DNA of 64,000 nt from Rhodopseudomonas sp. (GCF_013377015.1 NZ_JACABA010000001.1:827554-891553), one strand, 5' to 3'; numbered from the stretch's first letter, positions 42,403-51,837 are shown. Program-made: numbers and translations. Notes: a model not told the origin generated them from the letters alone.

Positions 42403-43341
42403 TCAGGACGCCTTCTTCTTACGCAGGGCGTCGACGAACTTGATCAGGTCCACCGTCGCGTCCCAATCCTTGGTGGTGGCGGGATGGAATCCCTTCTTCT
42501 GGCCGTCCGACAATTTGTCGAAGGCGGCCTTTTCCTTGGTCGGCGCGTCGGTGAACGCCTTGGCGATCGCCGCCTTCAGATCGTCCGGCAGGTCGGAGTT
42601 GTAGGCATAGGGGCCGTTGATGATCGGTGCCGACTTGTGGATGATCCGGAAATCTTCCTTTTTCATCGCGGAACCGTCGGCGTTCTTCAGCATGCCCTTG
42701 TGCAGCATCTGCGCCAGGGTCGAGTCGTCGTCGTTGGTCCACTGGTTGGCGGCGACGTCGACCGTGCCCTGCGCCAGCGCCAGCAGCGCGTTCTCATGGC
42801 TGCCGGTGAACACCACCTTGCCGAAATAGCCGTCGGCGTCCGAGATGCCCATCTTGTCCAGCTCGAAGCGCGGCACGTTGTTGCCGGAGGTCGAGTTCGG
42901 ATCGACCAGACCGAGATTCTTGCCCTTCAAATCATCGACCGACTTGTAGGGGCTCTTGGCATTGACGAAGAACACCGAGTAGTAGCCGGTCGAGCCATCG
43001 GCGTTGATGTCGTTGGCGAACGCGTCGGTCTTGACGCCGGTCAGGCGGGCGCGGGCGAACGAGGCGGAGCCGTAGCTGGCGATGTGGATGTTGCCGGACC
43101 GCTGGCCTTCGATCACCGCGGCGTAGTCATTCGCGATGCGCAGATTGACCTTCACGCCGAGTTCGTTCGACAGATAATGGACGAACGGGGTCCAGCGCTC
43201 GGTGACGCCGGAGGCGTTCTCGGCCGGCACCACCGCAAAGGTCAGCTCCGGATACTTCGATTTCCAGTCCTGCGCCGAGGCGGCGGAGGCGGTGACCGCG
43301 AGAGCCGCGGCGGCAAGAAGAATGGATCGGCGATTGATCAT
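42403..43341 (-). CDS. phnD: PhnD, phosphonate-binding periplasmic protein
   Basis: A 312-residue binding protein with a Sec signal peptide (1-23, ending SAASAQD) and the PhnD pattern: ELTFAVVPAENASGVTERWTPFVHYLSNELGVKVNLRIANDYAAVIEGQ and DPNSTSGNNVPRFELDKMG. It delivers phosphonates to PhnE. It follows phnC by 90 bases. Confidence 0.94.
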   Translation of the reverse strand: MINRRSILLAAAALAVTASAASAQDWKSKYPELTFAVVPAENASGVTERWTPFVHYLSNELGVKVNLRIANDYAAVIEGQRSGNIHIASYGSASFARARLTGVKTDAFANDINADGSTGYYSVFFVNAKSPYKSVDDLKGKNLGLVDPNSTSGNNVPRFELDKMGISDADGYFGKVVFTGSHENALLALAQGTVDVAANQWTNDDDSTLAQMLHKGMLKNADGSAMKKEDFRIIHKSAPIINGPYAYNSDLPDDLKAAIAKAFTDAPTKEKAAFDKLSDGQKKGFHPATTKDWDATVDLIKFVDALRKKKAS

Positions 43342-43431
43342 CGTGACATCCCTGTGGTTAGGCTTGGCTTGGTCGTGTTTGGTTCGGCGACCTGCGACCG
43401 CACAGGACGCCGCTCGCGGCCGTCGCGGCGA

Positions 43432-44244
43432 TCACGCCACGGCGGCGGTTCCGAATGCCGGCAGCGCCGACTCGGCGGGAGCATCAACCGGCCCGCCCAT
43501 TACCTCGTCGGCTTCCAGGTCATAGAGTTCGCGCGCGATGTGCTCGGTGAGCGCCGCCGGCGCGCCGTCGAACACGATCCGCCCCGCCGACATGCCGATC
43601 AGGCGATCGCAATAGCTCCGCGCCAGATCGAGCGAATGCAGGTTGCACATCACGGTGATGCCGAAATGCTTGTTGATGCGCAGCAGCGCGTCCATCACGA
43701 TCCGGGTGTTGCGGGGATCGAGCGAGGCGATCGGTTCGTCAGCGAGAATGATGTCGGGGTCCTGAACCAGCGCGCGGGCGATCGCGACGCGCTGCTGCTG
43801 CCCGCCGGACAGCGAATCCGCCCGCTGCGCCGCGAGCGAGCCCATGTCGAATTGTTCCAGCGCCGACATCGCCAGCGCCTTGTCCTTCTCGGGCCAGAGC
43901 TGCGCCAACGAGCGCCATGACGGAATTTCCGACAGCCGGCCCATCAACACATTGGTCAGCACGTCGAGCCGGCCGACCAAATTGAACTGCTGGAAGATCA
44001 TCGCCGAACGTGCGCGCCATTGCCGCAACTCGCGGCCGCGCAGCGCGGTGACGTCCTGACCTTCGAACAGGATACGGCCTTCGCTCGGCTCGGCCAGCCG
44101 GTTGATCATGCGCAGCAAGGTCGACTTGCCGGCGCCGGAACGGCCGATGACGCCGACGAATCCACCATGCGGCACCGAGAACGACGCGTTGTCGACGGCG
44201 GCCTTGGCACCGAAGCGACACGTGAGACCTTCGACGACCAGCAT
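43432..44244 (-). CDS. phnC: PhnC, phosphonate importer ATPase
   Basis: A 270-residue ATPase with Walker [10 protein letters not shown], signature [15 protein letters not shown] and Walker [13 protein letters not shown]. It is the first gene of phnCDEE. The ATG at 44244 follows GGAG; the upstream extension to 44283 adds no similarity. A Pho-box-like site lies 63-80 bases upstream. Confidence 0.94.
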   Translation of the reverse strand: MLVVEGLTCRFGAKAAVDNASFSVPHGGFVGVIGRSGAGKSTLLRMINRLAEPSEGRILFEGQDVTALRGRELRQWRARSAMIFQQFNLVGRLDVLTNVLMGRLSEIPSWRSLAQLWPEKDKALAMSALEQFDMGSLAAQRADSLSGGQQQRVAIARALVQDPDIILADEPIASLDPRNTRIVMDALLRINKHFGITVMCNLHSLDLARSYCDRLIGMSAGRIVFDGAPAALTEHIARELYDLEADEVMGGPVDAPAESALPAFGTAAVA

Positions 44245-44306
44245 TCGGCACTCCTGCAGTGACCAGGTCCGATGACCAACCACTGCCTCATCGCTACCGC
44301 TACGGG

Positions 44307-44324
44307 TTTACAGTCGTGTGACAG
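44307..44324 (-). promoter_or_regulatory. Pho box upstream of phnC
   Basis: Read on the minus strand, CTGTCACACGACTGTAAA fits the PhoB 7+4+7 pattern well (CTGTCAC, four bases, CTGTAAA). A -10-like TAGCGAT lies about ten bases downstream, toward phnC. Confidence 0.75.
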
Positions 44325-44351
44325 TGTCCGGGCCGGCGCGCCCAATCCACC

Positions 44352-44369
44352 GTGTCATCAAACCGTCAT
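44352..44369 (+). promoter_or_regulatory. Pho box upstream of the acyltransferase operon
   Basis: GTGTCATCAAACCGTCAT fits the PhoB direct-repeat pattern (GTGTCAT, four bases, CCGTCAT) on the plus strand, 83 bases before the acyltransferase start. With the site at 44307 it makes a divergent PhoB-type control region. Confidence 0.65.
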
Positions 44370-44451
44370 CGGTCTGTCGCGAATTGCATCGAAGGAAAGC
44401 GGATCAGAATCCGGATGCACGACGCGCATCCACCGACCCGCGGAATCCCAC

Positions 44452-45123
44452 ATGGTTGCCAAATCATTGTCGCTGACGCCCGTCATCGATCCGTCCGCGC
44501 GCCTGCACGATTCGGCGCTCGGCGCGTATTGTGAGGTCGGCGCCCGCACCACACTGCTCGAGGTGGCGATGGGTGACTACTCCTACGTCGTCAACGATAG
44601 CCAGATCGCCTACGCCACGATCGGAAAGTTCTGCTCGATCGCCGCGATGACCCGGATCAACCCTGGCAATCATCCGATGCATCGGGCCACGCAGGCGCAT
44701 TTCACTTATCGGGCCTGCGCCTATTTCGACGGCGAGGCCGACGACGAGGCGTTCTTCGAGTGGCGGCGCCAGCATCATGTGACGATCGGTCACGACGTCT
44801 GGATCGGTCATGGCGCGATCGTGCTGCCCGGCCGCAGCATCGCGACCGGCGCCGTGGTCGCTGCGGGCGCGATCGTCACCAAGGACGTGCCGGCCTACAC
44901 CATCGTTGGCGGCAACCCCGCCCGCGCGATCCGCCGACGGTTCCCCGAAGCCACCGCTGATCGCCTCGCGGCGCTCGGCTGGTGGGACTGGGATCACGAG
45001 ACCTTGCGGATGGCCTTGCCGGACTTTCGCAACCTCGATATCGACGAGTTCCTCGACAAATACGCCGATCATCGGCAAGCGGCCGATGGCCGGGTACAAG
45101 CCAAGCAGCGCGTCAACCTATGA
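44452..45123 (+). CDS. Phosphonate-cluster hexapeptide acyltransferase
   Basis: A 223-residue left-handed beta-helix acyltransferase with hexapeptide repeats ([53 protein letters not shown]), the catalytic-type His in NHPMHR and the closing [19 protein letters not shown]. It matches a subfamily found only in phn operons. A substrate is not known; acetylation of an aminophosphonate, as PhnO does, is possible. The ATG at 44452 begins the similarity, and the gene overlaps phnM2 by four bases. Confidence 0.85.
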   Translation: MVAKSLSLTPVIDPSARLHDSALGAYCEVGARTTLLEVAMGDYSYVVNDSQIAYATIGKFCSIAAMTRINPGNHPMHRATQAHFTYRACAYFDGEADDEAFFEWRRQHHVTIGHDVWIGHGAIVLPGRSIATGAVVAAGAIVTKDVPAYTIVGGNPARAIRRRFPEATADRLAALGWWDWDHETLRMALPDFRNLDIDEFLDKYADHRQAADGRVQAKQRVNL

Positions 45124-46313
45124 CGAGATTACAAATCGCCGGCGGCAGAGTGCTGTTTCGCAATCAGATCCGCAATCTATCGGTCGTGGTCGATGACGGC
45201 CGCATCGCCGCGATCGATCCCGCCGCCGGCCACGGCCTTCCGGGCCTCGATGCCCGCGATCTGTTGGTGCTGCCGGGCATTATCGACATTCACGGCGACG
45301 CCTTCGAGCGGCAGATGATGCCGCGTCCCGGCGTCGATTTCCCAATCGACGTGGCGCTGGCCGAGAGCGACCGCCAGGCGATCGGCAACGGCATCACCAC
45401 GGTGTTTCACGCCGCGACCTGGTCCTGGGAGCCGGGGCTGCGCAGTGGCGAAAACGCCGAACTGCTGCTGTGCGCAATCGAGGCGATGCGACCGCAATTG
45501 GCCGCCGATACCCGATTCCACCTGCGCCACGAGACCTATAATCTCGATGCCGAAGCGACCATCAGGCAATGGATCGCCGACGGGCGGATCGACCTGCTGG
45601 CGTTCAACGACCACACCGATTCGACCGTCGCCAATCTCGACAAACCGCACAAGCGCAGCCGGATGGTGGAACGCGCAGGCGTCACCGACGCGCATTTCGA
45701 CCGGCTGGTCGCCGATGTGGTCTCGCGCGGCCACGAGGTGCCGGGATCGGTCGCGCGGTTGGCCGAGGCGGCGCGCGCGGCGGGACTGACGATGCTGTCG
45801 CATGACGACGATACGCCAGAGCTGCGCCGGGCGTTCCGCGCGCAAGGCGTCACCATCGCGGAGTTTCCGGTCAACGAGGAGACCGCGCGCGAGGCGTCGC
45901 AAGGCGGCGACTTCATCGTGTTCGGCGCGCCGAATGTGGTGCGCGGCGGCAGCCACACCGGATGGACCAGGGCCAGCGACATGATCGCCAAGGGGCTGTG
46001 CTCGATTCTGGCGTCCGACTATTACTATCCGGCGCAACTGTTGGCGGCGTTCCGCCTGGTCGCCGACGGGGTGCTGCCGCTGCCCGAGGCATGGGCGCTG
46101 ATTTCCGCCGGCCCGGCCGCGGCGACCGGACTGACCGACCGCGGCGAGCTCGTTGAGGGCCATCGCGCCGATATCGTGCTGGTCGATGATGAGATCCCGC
46201 AGCGACCGCGCGTCGTCGCCGTGGTCAGCGGCGGCCGGCTGGTGCATCTCACCGAGGGCGAGCGGCTATTCGGAGCAATTCCGGCGCAGCACGACGCATT
46301 GGCGATGACGTGA
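45120..46313 (+). CDS. phnM: PhnM paralogue, second copy
   Basis: A 397-residue amidohydrolase related to PhnM. Metal motifs are present as [27 protein letters not shown], and [14 protein letters not shown]. The canonical SLMDHTPGQRQF stretch is replaced by AFNDHTDST. It is a distinct clade from the copy at 34030. It overlaps the acyltransferase gene and is followed 20 bases later by the DUF1045 gene. It may act on a different phosphonate nucleotide or on an acylated one. The upstream frame extension to 44982 overlaps the acyltransferase and was discarded. Confidence 0.85.
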   Translation: MTRLQIAGGRVLFRNQIRNLSVVVDDGRIAAIDPAAGHGLPGLDARDLLVLPGIIDIHGDAFERQMMPRPGVDFPIDVALAESDRQAIGNGITTVFHAATWSWEPGLRSGENAELLLCAIEAMRPQLAADTRFHLRHETYNLDAEATIRQWIADGRIDLLAFNDHTDSTVANLDKPHKRSRMVERAGVTDAHFDRLVADVVSRGHEVPGSVARLAEAARAAGLTMLSHDDDTPELRRAFRAQGVTIAEFPVNEETAREASQGGDFIVFGAPNVVRGGSHTGWTRASDMIAKGLCSILASDYYYPAQLLAAFRLVADGVLPLPEAWALISAGPAAATGLTDRGELVEGHRADIVLVDDEIPQRPRVVAVVSGGRLVHLTEGERLFGAIPAQHDALAMT

Positions 46314-46333
46314 GGCCGCGCTAACCTCGATCG

Positions 46334-47029
46334 ATGTCCAGATATCCCCGCTACGCGATCTATTATGCGCCGACGCGCCACCATGCGCTGTACCGCTTCG
46401 GCGCGGAATTGCTCGGCTATGACGCTTTCAGCGGCGACGGCCTGCCGTTTCCCGACGCCGTCATGGCGCGCGTCCCCGACTGGCGCGACATCAGCCAGGA
46501 GCCGAGGGCTTACGGTTTCCACGCCACGCTGAAGCCGCCCTTTGCATTGGCGGCCGACGCCACCGAGCCCGAACTGCTCGCGGCCTGCGAGCGCTTCGCC
46601 ACCATACCGCGACCGATTCCATCGATCGCCCCGGTGGTCGATGCGATCGGCTCCTTCATCGCGGTGGTGCCGGCGACGCCGTCGGCCGAGCTGAATCGGC
46701 TGGCGCAGGATTGCGTCGAAGCGTTCGATGAGTTTCGCGCGCCGCTGACGCCCGAGGATCGCGCGCGGCGCAACCCGGCGGCGCTGACGGCGGCGCAGCT
46801 CGCCCATCTCGATCGCTGGGGTTATCCTTACGTGATGGAAGAGTTCCGCTTCCACATGACGCTGACCGGCCGGCTGCCGGCGGAGCGCCGCGGCGCGCTG
46901 CTGGCGCTGCTGCGGGATCGCTTAGCTGCGCTTGCCCTCGCCGAACTGGCGATCGACCGCGTCGCGGTGTTTCGCCAGGACGCCGCGGCGACGCCGTTCA
47001 GGGTGATCGGCCAGTTCGGACTGCGCTGA
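46334..47029 (+). CDS. DUF1045 phosphonate-operon protein, 2H phosphoesterase-like
   Basis: A 231-residue protein of the DUF1045 family found in phosphonate operons. Two HxTL motifs, HATL (63-66) and HMTL (174-177), are the hallmark of 2H phosphoesterases, which act on cyclic phosphates or 2',3' ends. The spacing of about 110 residues fits two symmetrical lobes. In this pathway the cyclic 1,2-phosphate product of C-P lyase needs a hydrolase, and no phnP is visible in the window. The gene ends the plus-strand acyltransferase-phnM2-DUF1045 run and is convergent with the metallophosphoesterase genes. Confidence 0.82.
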   Translation: MSRYPRYAIYYAPTRHHALYRFGAELLGYDAFSGDGLPFPDAVMARVPDWRDISQEPRAYGFHATLKPPFALAADATEPELLAACERFATIPRPIPSIAPVVDAIGSFIAVVPATPSAELNRLAQDCVEAFDEFRAPLTPEDRARRNPAALTAAQLAHLDRWGYPYVMEEFRFHMTLTGRLPAERRGALLALLRDRLAALALAELAIDRVAVFRQDAAATPFRVIGQFGLR

Positions 47030-47035
47030 GCCCGC

Positions 47036-47854
47036 TCAGGCCCGGTTCAGCGCCGCCTGATCCTGCAGCGAGAAGGTCGGGCCGTCATACAGGAACGAGC
47101 ACTGGTGGATGACGATGCGATCGTCGCTCACCGTGACGTGCGAATAGTCCGGCGGCTCGTGCGAGCCGGGGATGTAGCCCTCGGCGTCGAGATCGAACGC
47201 CACCTGATGCGCCAGCGCGCGCTGGATGTGAAACGGAATGCCGCGCCAGGCGCCGGCGATCGGCCGATGCAGATGGCCCATGAACAGGTAATCGGGCTTG
47301 CGCGTCCGCGCGATCACCTCCCATTCGGCCTCCGGATTGGCCAGCCGGATCGTGTCCATGTAGCGCAGGCCGGTGTCGAACGGCGGATGGTGCTGGAACA
47401 GCAGCAGCGGCCGATCCGCCGGCGCCGAGCGCAGCGCCTGCTCCAGGAATGCAAGCCGCGCCTCGCAGAGCAGCCCCTCATGGTTCGGCGCCGCCTCGTT
47501 CAGGGTGTCGAGGGTGACGATGGTCGCGGCTTCGAACACCCGCACGCATTGCACGAAGCCCGCGGCGTCGCGTTCGACCCCGGGGAAGTGCCGGCCGAAC
47601 AATTCGCGCCGGTCGTGATTGCCCATCATCAGGATGCTCGGCGCGTTGAGCCGCCCCAGCACCGTGGCGAGTTGGCCATAGGCGGCGTCCTCGCCCCAAT
47701 GCGCGAGATCGCCGGTGACAATCACGAAGGCGATGTCGGGATGCGTCGCGTTGATCTTCTCCACCGCGGCGGCAAGCCGCTCGGCGGGATCGAGCCCATA
47801 GATCTTGCGACCGGGCGGAACGAAATGCGTATCAGTCAGGATCGCGAATTTCAT
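47036..47854 (-). CDS. Class III metallophosphoesterase (CpdA/GpdQ-like)
   Basis: A 272-residue calcineurin-like phosphodiesterase with all metal motifs: LTDTHF (7-12), TGDLAHWG, MGNHDRR, FQHHPP and GHLHRPIAG. Related enzymes hydrolyse cAMP or glycerophosphodiesters. It has no signal peptide. Its start overlaps the stop of an upstream paralogue, and both lie downstream of a Ugp-like importer, so imported phosphodiesters are likely substrates. Confidence 0.85.
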   Translation of the reverse strand: MKFAILTDTHFVPPGRKIYGLDPAERLAAAVEKINATHPDIAFVIVTGDLAHWGEDAAYGQLATVLGRLNAPSILMMGNHDRRELFGRHFPGVERDAAGFVQCVRVFEAATIVTLDTLNEAAPNHEGLLCEARLAFLEQALRSAPADRPLLLFQHHPPFDTGLRYMDTIRLANPEAEWEVIARTRKPDYLFMGHLHRPIAGAWRGIPFHIQRALAHQVAFDLDAEGYIPGSHEPPDYSHVTVSDDRIVIHQCSFLYDGPTFSLQDQAALNRA

Positions 47855-48684
47855 CGCACCATGGTCTCCCGGTTCCAGGAATTGTAGTCGGGCGAGCCCT
47901 CGACCCGGATCGCGCCGGTGTAGCCGAACTCGACCATGTGGACGGTGACGTAGTCGGCGCCGAAGAACGCCACGCCGTAGGATTCCGGCAGGTCCGACGC
48001 GCTCAGCATCGCGGCTTCGGAAAACAGCGGATAGCTCGCGTGGTTGGTGCCGCGCAGCGACGACACCGGGACGCCCGCGACCGAGCCGGACAATGGCAGA
48101 TGGCAGTGGCCGAAGAACACGTGGCGGATCTTGTCGCGGTGCCGGCCGACGATGCGGCGAAACGCGGCGTCGTCGAGCAGCCGGATCTGGTCCATCGGCC
48201 CGAGATGCGTCGGCATCGGGTTGTGATGCATGAACAGCAGGAACGGGCCGTCATGCTCGGCGAGCTGCTGCTCGAGCCAGGACTGCCGGGTCGCGCAATA
48301 GTGGCCGGCATGGGTGCCGGGCTCAGCCGTATCGAGAAACAGGCAGCGGCCGGCGCTGCTGTCCTGCACGCCCTGAACATGGCCGTCGGGTGCGGCCAGT
48401 TCCGGAAACACATCGAGGAACGCGGCGCGATTGTCGTGATTGCCGATGCAGACGCGCGTCGCGATCGGAACATCGGCGAGCCGCGCCTTCAGCCAGCGAT
48501 AATCATCAGGGTCGCCCCAATCCGACAGGTCGCCGGTGATCACCAGCAATTCGGCGTCGGCGTGATCCGCGAGGGCATGTTGCAGAGCTCGCTCGAAATT
48601 CACCCGAGGATCGCGGCCGCCGATGGTGGCGCCCGGCGTGGTCAGATGGATATCGCTGAAATGGATGAGTTTCATCGGATTCAT
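47851..48684 (-). CDS. Class III metallophosphoesterase, second copy
   Basis: A 277-residue paralogue with motifs FSDIHLT, TGDLSDWG, GNHDNR, MHHNP and GHCHLPLSG. It has no signal peptide. ATGs at 48684 and 48675 are both possible; similarity starts at MKLIHFSD. It lies 73 bases after the binding-protein gene with a strong hairpin in the gap. Tandem copies suggest complementary phosphodiester substrates. Confidence 0.83.
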   Translation of the reverse strand: MNPMKLIHFSDIHLTTPGATIGGRDPRVNFERALQHALADHADAELLVITGDLSDWGDPDDYRWLKARLADVPIATRVCIGNHDNRAAFLDVFPELAAPDGHVQGVQDSSAGRCLFLDTAEPGTHAGHYCATRQSWLEQQLAEHDGPFLLFMHHNPMPTHLGPMDQIRLLDDAAFRRIVGRHRDKIRHVFFGHCHLPLSGSVAGVPVSSLRGTNHASYPLFSEAAMLSASDLPESYGVAFFGADYVTVHMVEFGYTGAIRVEGSPDYNSWNRETMVR

Positions 48685-48694
48685 TGCAAGAGCA

Positions 48695-48722
48695 ACCACG
48701 GAGCGCTGGCTCGCTCCGTGGT
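48695..48722 (-). terminator. Strong hairpin between binding-protein and phosphoesterase genes
   Basis: An 11-bp perfect stem (ACCACGGAGCG with CGCTCCGTGGT) and a six-base loop, directly ahead of the phosphoesterase start. It lacks a clear U-tract, so an mRNA-stabilising or attenuating role fits better than full termination. Confidence 0.55.
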
Positions 48723-48757
48723 CTTGATCGATACGTCAGTGGCGAACGACGCCGGCG

Positions 48758-50038
48758 TCAGTGCGCCGCGCCGACGGTCTTCGGCAGCAGCTTCTGCACG
48801 TCGGCCGCCATGTCGGCGAGCACGGCTTCCGGCTCCTTGGCGCGGGCGCCGGAGACGATGCTGTTGAGGTGATCCTTGATCACGTCGGTGATCTTGAGGC
48901 CGTTGTCACCGGGAAACGCGTACCATTTGGTGAGCAGCGCGAGCTGGCTGACCGCGGTGTAGTTGTTGGGATTCTTGACGTAGAAATCCTTCAGATAGAC
49001 GTCGTTGGCAATCTTGTTGGGCGGCATGTAGCCGGTGGTCTCGGCCATGATCGCCGCGCCTTTCGGCCCGGTCCAGAACTTCACCACTTCCCAGGCGGCG
49101 TCGCGCTTGGCCTTGTCCTTGGCGAGGATCATCACCACGTTGCCGCCGGCCGGTAGCCTACCATTGGGCGACACCACGTCGGGGAAGGTGTGGGTCTTCA
49201 GGGCGAATTTGCCGCCGATCATCTGGGTGGTCTTGTTGAGGTCCGAAGTCGAAGTGATGTGGATGCCGGTCTTGCCGGCGGCGAAGGTGGCGCGCATCGA
49301 CGGCTGGTCGAGGTTCGGCATGCCGCCCTCGGTGACCAGACGCGCCAGCGTCTTGATCGCGAACTGGCCTTCGGGGCCGTCGAACGCCACCTTGGTCTCG
49401 TCGGCGTTCAGCATGGTGCCGCCGCGGGCGAACACCGGCGCCTGCCACAGCCAGTTGCCGGTGATATCCCAGGCGTAGGTGATGCCGTTGATGTCCGGGC
49501 CGAGCGCCTTGACCTTCTTGGCGAGTTCGATCAGCCCGTCCCAGGTGGTCGGCAGATTGGCCGGATCGCCGCCGGCCTGCTTCACCAGATCGAGATTGAC
49601 ATAGACGATCGGCAGCGAGATCGCGAACGGCAGCGCGTAGACCTTGCCGCTGGCGGTGCCGATATCATACATCGCCTGATGGAAGCCCTGCTTGTCGAAA
49701 TCCTTTTCGGCGGCGATATAGCCGTCGAGCGGCGCCGGAATGCTCTTGTCGACCAGCACGCGAACGCGATTGAGGCCCTGGAAGGTCACGTCCGGCATCT
49801 GGTTGGTCACCGCCTCGCGCAGCACCTTCTGGGTGGCGTCTTCGTAGGAATCGTACGCCGCCCGCATCGTCACGTTGATCTCGGGATGCACCTTGGCGAA
49901 TTCCGCGGCGATCTGCTTGTGGGTTTCGGTGAACAGCTCCGCATAGGGATACTGGATCACGATATCGGTCTTGGTCTGGGCTTGCGCCGTTCCGGCCGCG
50001 AGCGCGATGGCGGCCGCGGTGATGCATGTCTTCAACAT
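48758..50038 (-). CDS. Ugp-like ABC substrate-binding protein
   Basis: A 426-residue extracellular solute-binding protein of family 1. It has a signal peptide (1-20, ending AGTAQA), then QTKTDIVIQYPYAELFTETHKQIAAEFAKVHPEINV, and the GGNVVMILAKDKAKRDAAWEVVKFWTGPKG segment of UgpB-like proteins. Substrate is probably a glycerophosphate or glycerophosphodiester, given the phosphoesterases downstream and the Pho box upstream of the operon. The frame extends to 50737 but similarity starts at 50038. Confidence 0.85.
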   Translation of the reverse strand: MLKTCITAAAIALAAGTAQAQTKTDIVIQYPYAELFTETHKQIAAEFAKVHPEINVTMRAAYDSYEDATQKVLREAVTNQMPDVTFQGLNRVRVLVDKSIPAPLDGYIAAEKDFDKQGFHQAMYDIGTASGKVYALPFAISLPIVYVNLDLVKQAGGDPANLPTTWDGLIELAKKVKALGPDINGITYAWDITGNWLWQAPVFARGGTMLNADETKVAFDGPEGQFAIKTLARLVTEGGMPNLDQPSMRATFAAGKTGIHITSTSDLNKTTQMIGGKFALKTHTFPDVVSPNGRLPAGGNVVMILAKDKAKRDAAWEVVKFWTGPKGAAIMAETTGYMPPNKIANDVYLKDFYVKNPNNYTAVSQLALLTKWYAFPGDNGLKITDVIKDHLNSIVSGARAKEPEAVLADMAADVQKLLPKTVGAAH

Positions 50039-50070
50039 TGAGGTCTCCTGGTTGGTGGGAATGCGGCGAC

Positions 50071-50901
50071 TCACTTGATACCGGTCATGGTGATGCCTTC
50101 GATGAACCGGCGCTGGGCGAGCAGGAAGGCGATCACCAGCGGCGCGATCACGACCATCGCCGCCGCCATCAGCGGCCCGTAGTCGGTGCCGGCTTCGTTG
50201 TTGCGGAAATTGGCGACGCCGAGCGGCGGCGTGCGCAGGTACTCGCTGTTGAGTACGATCAGCGGCCAGAAATAGTCGTTCCAGTGCGCCACCACCGAGA
50301 AGATGCCGAACGCGGTGACCGCCGGAATCGCGGTCGGCAGCATCACCCGCCAGACGATGCCGAATTCGGAGATGCCGTCCATCCGCGCGGCGTCGATCAG
50401 ATCGTCCGGCACGGTCTTGAAGAACTGCCGCATCAGAAAGATGCCGAACACCGAGATCGAGAACGGCAGGATCAGCGCGGCGTAGCTGTCGAGCAGGCCG
50501 AGCTTGTGCAGCAGCAGGAACACCGGGATCGCGGTCGCCTGCGGCGGGATCAGGATGCAGAACACCACCAGCGCGAACAGCGTATCGCGCCCCAAGAACC
50601 GCAGCTTCGCCAACGCATAGGCTGCCGGCAGCGCGACCAGCAGCTGCAAGGTGAAAACCGACACTGTGACGATCAGCCCGTTGAGCAGGAAGCGCCACAG
50701 GTCGGCCTTGGCGAAAGCGGCGCGCAGATTGTCCCACAACGCGAAATGCTCGGGGATCAGATGCAGGTGGCTGGAGAAGATCTCGGTCTGCGGCTTCGAC
50801 GCGGTCGAGATCATCCAGATGAACGGCATCAAGATGACCAGCGCGCCGGCGATCAGCACCGCGTGCCGGGTCACGGTCCAGACTGGAAGGCGCCGGGTCA
50901 T
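50071..50901 (-). CDS. UgpE-like ABC permease
   Basis: A 276-residue permease with six helices and the EAA loop VPDDLIDAARMDGISEFGIVWRVMLPTAIPAV. The ATG at 50901 overlaps the stop of the upstream permease by four bases. The frame reaches 51300 only as a shadow of that gene. Confidence 0.88.
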   Translation of the reverse strand: MTRRLPVWTVTRHAVLIAGALVILMPFIWMISTASKPQTEIFSSHLHLIPEHFALWDNLRAAFAKADLWRFLLNGLIVTVSVFTLQLLVALPAAYALAKLRFLGRDTLFALVVFCILIPPQATAIPVFLLLHKLGLLDSYAALILPFSISVFGIFLMRQFFKTVPDDLIDAARMDGISEFGIVWRVMLPTAIPAVTAFGIFSVVAHWNDYFWPLIVLNSEYLRTPPLGVANFRNNEAGTDYGPLMAAAMVVIAPLVIAFLLAQRRFIEGITMTGIK

Positions 50902-51836
50902 GCGTAATGCACTCCGCGATTGAGCCGCGCCTTCAGCAGCGTCAGCGCCAGGACGAACACCAGGAACACCACGGTGAGCGCCGCGCCATAGCCGGAGCGG
51001 AAGAATTCGAAACCCTCGGTGTACATCGTGTAGATCAGCACCTCGGAGGACTTCGACGGCCCTCCCTTGGTCAGCACCTGCACGGTGTCGAACACCTGGA
51101 ACGAGCGGATGCTGCTGATCACCACCACGAAGGCGGTGACCGGCCCCAGCATCGGCCAGGTCACCAGCCGGAAACGCGACCATGCCCCGGAAGCGCCGTC
51201 GATCTCGGCGGCGTCGTAGAGCGGCTTCGGGATCGACACCAGCCCGGCGAGGAACAGCACCATGTTGAAGCCGACCGCCTGCCAGATCCCGATCGCGCAC
51301 AGCGAATACAGCGCGGTGTTGCGATCCTGCAGCCAGCTGTGACCCTGCATCCCGAAGCTGCGCAGCAGGCCGTTGATCAGGCCGAACTGCGGATGCAGCA
51401 TGAATTCCCAGACGATCGCCATCGCGATCAGCGTCGCCATCACCGGCAGGAAGTAGATGGTGCGGTACCAGCTGCGCAGGCTGCTGCCGCTCTGGATCAA
51501 CAGCGCGATACCGAGCCCCAGCGCCACCGAGCCGGGCACCACGATGACCACATAGGTCAGGGTGTTGCGCAGCGAAATCCAGAAAACCTTGTCGGCGAAC
51601 ATCTCGCGGTAATTGGCCAGACCGATCCAGGAGAACGACGGCGCGCCGAGCTGATAGTCGGTGAACGACAGCGCCAGTACGCCGGCCAGCGGGCCGAGCA
51701 GGATGATCAGCATCAGCATCGCGGCCGGTGCCACCAGCGCCTGCGCGGTCAGCGCCGTGCCGGCGCGGTGGCTGCGCGGACGCGGGCCGACCGCGGCCTG
51801 TTCGGGGCTATCGCCGGCGCCGATCCTGATCGCCAT
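50898..51836 (-). CDS. UgpA-like ABC permease
   Basis: A 312-residue permease with six helices after a hydrophilic start, and the EAA loop IPKPLYDAAEIDGASGAWSRFRLVTWPMLGP. The ATG at 51836 lies one base after the ATPase stop; the ORF's earlier start at 51911 is inside the ATPase. Confidence 0.88.
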   Translation of the reverse strand: MAIRIGAGDSPEQAAVGPRPRSHRAGTALTAQALVAPAAMLMLIILLGPLAGVLALSFTDYQLGAPSFSWIGLANYREMFADKVFWISLRNTLTYVVIVVPGSVALGLGIALLIQSGSSLRSWYRTIYFLPVMATLIAMAIVWEFMLHPQFGLINGLLRSFGMQGHSWLQDRNTALYSLCAIGIWQAVGFNMVLFLAGLVSIPKPLYDAAEIDGASGAWSRFRLVTWPMLGPVTAFVVVISSIRSFQVFDTVQVLTKGGPSKSSEVLIYTMYTEGFEFFRSGYGAALTVVFLVFVLALTLLKARLNRGVHYA

Positions 51837-51837
51837 G

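Noticed and set aside
48758-50737. 659-residue minus-strand frame suggesting a fused permease and binding protein
   Set aside because: Similarity and a signal peptide begin at 50038; upstream residues are the shadow of the UgpE-like permease.
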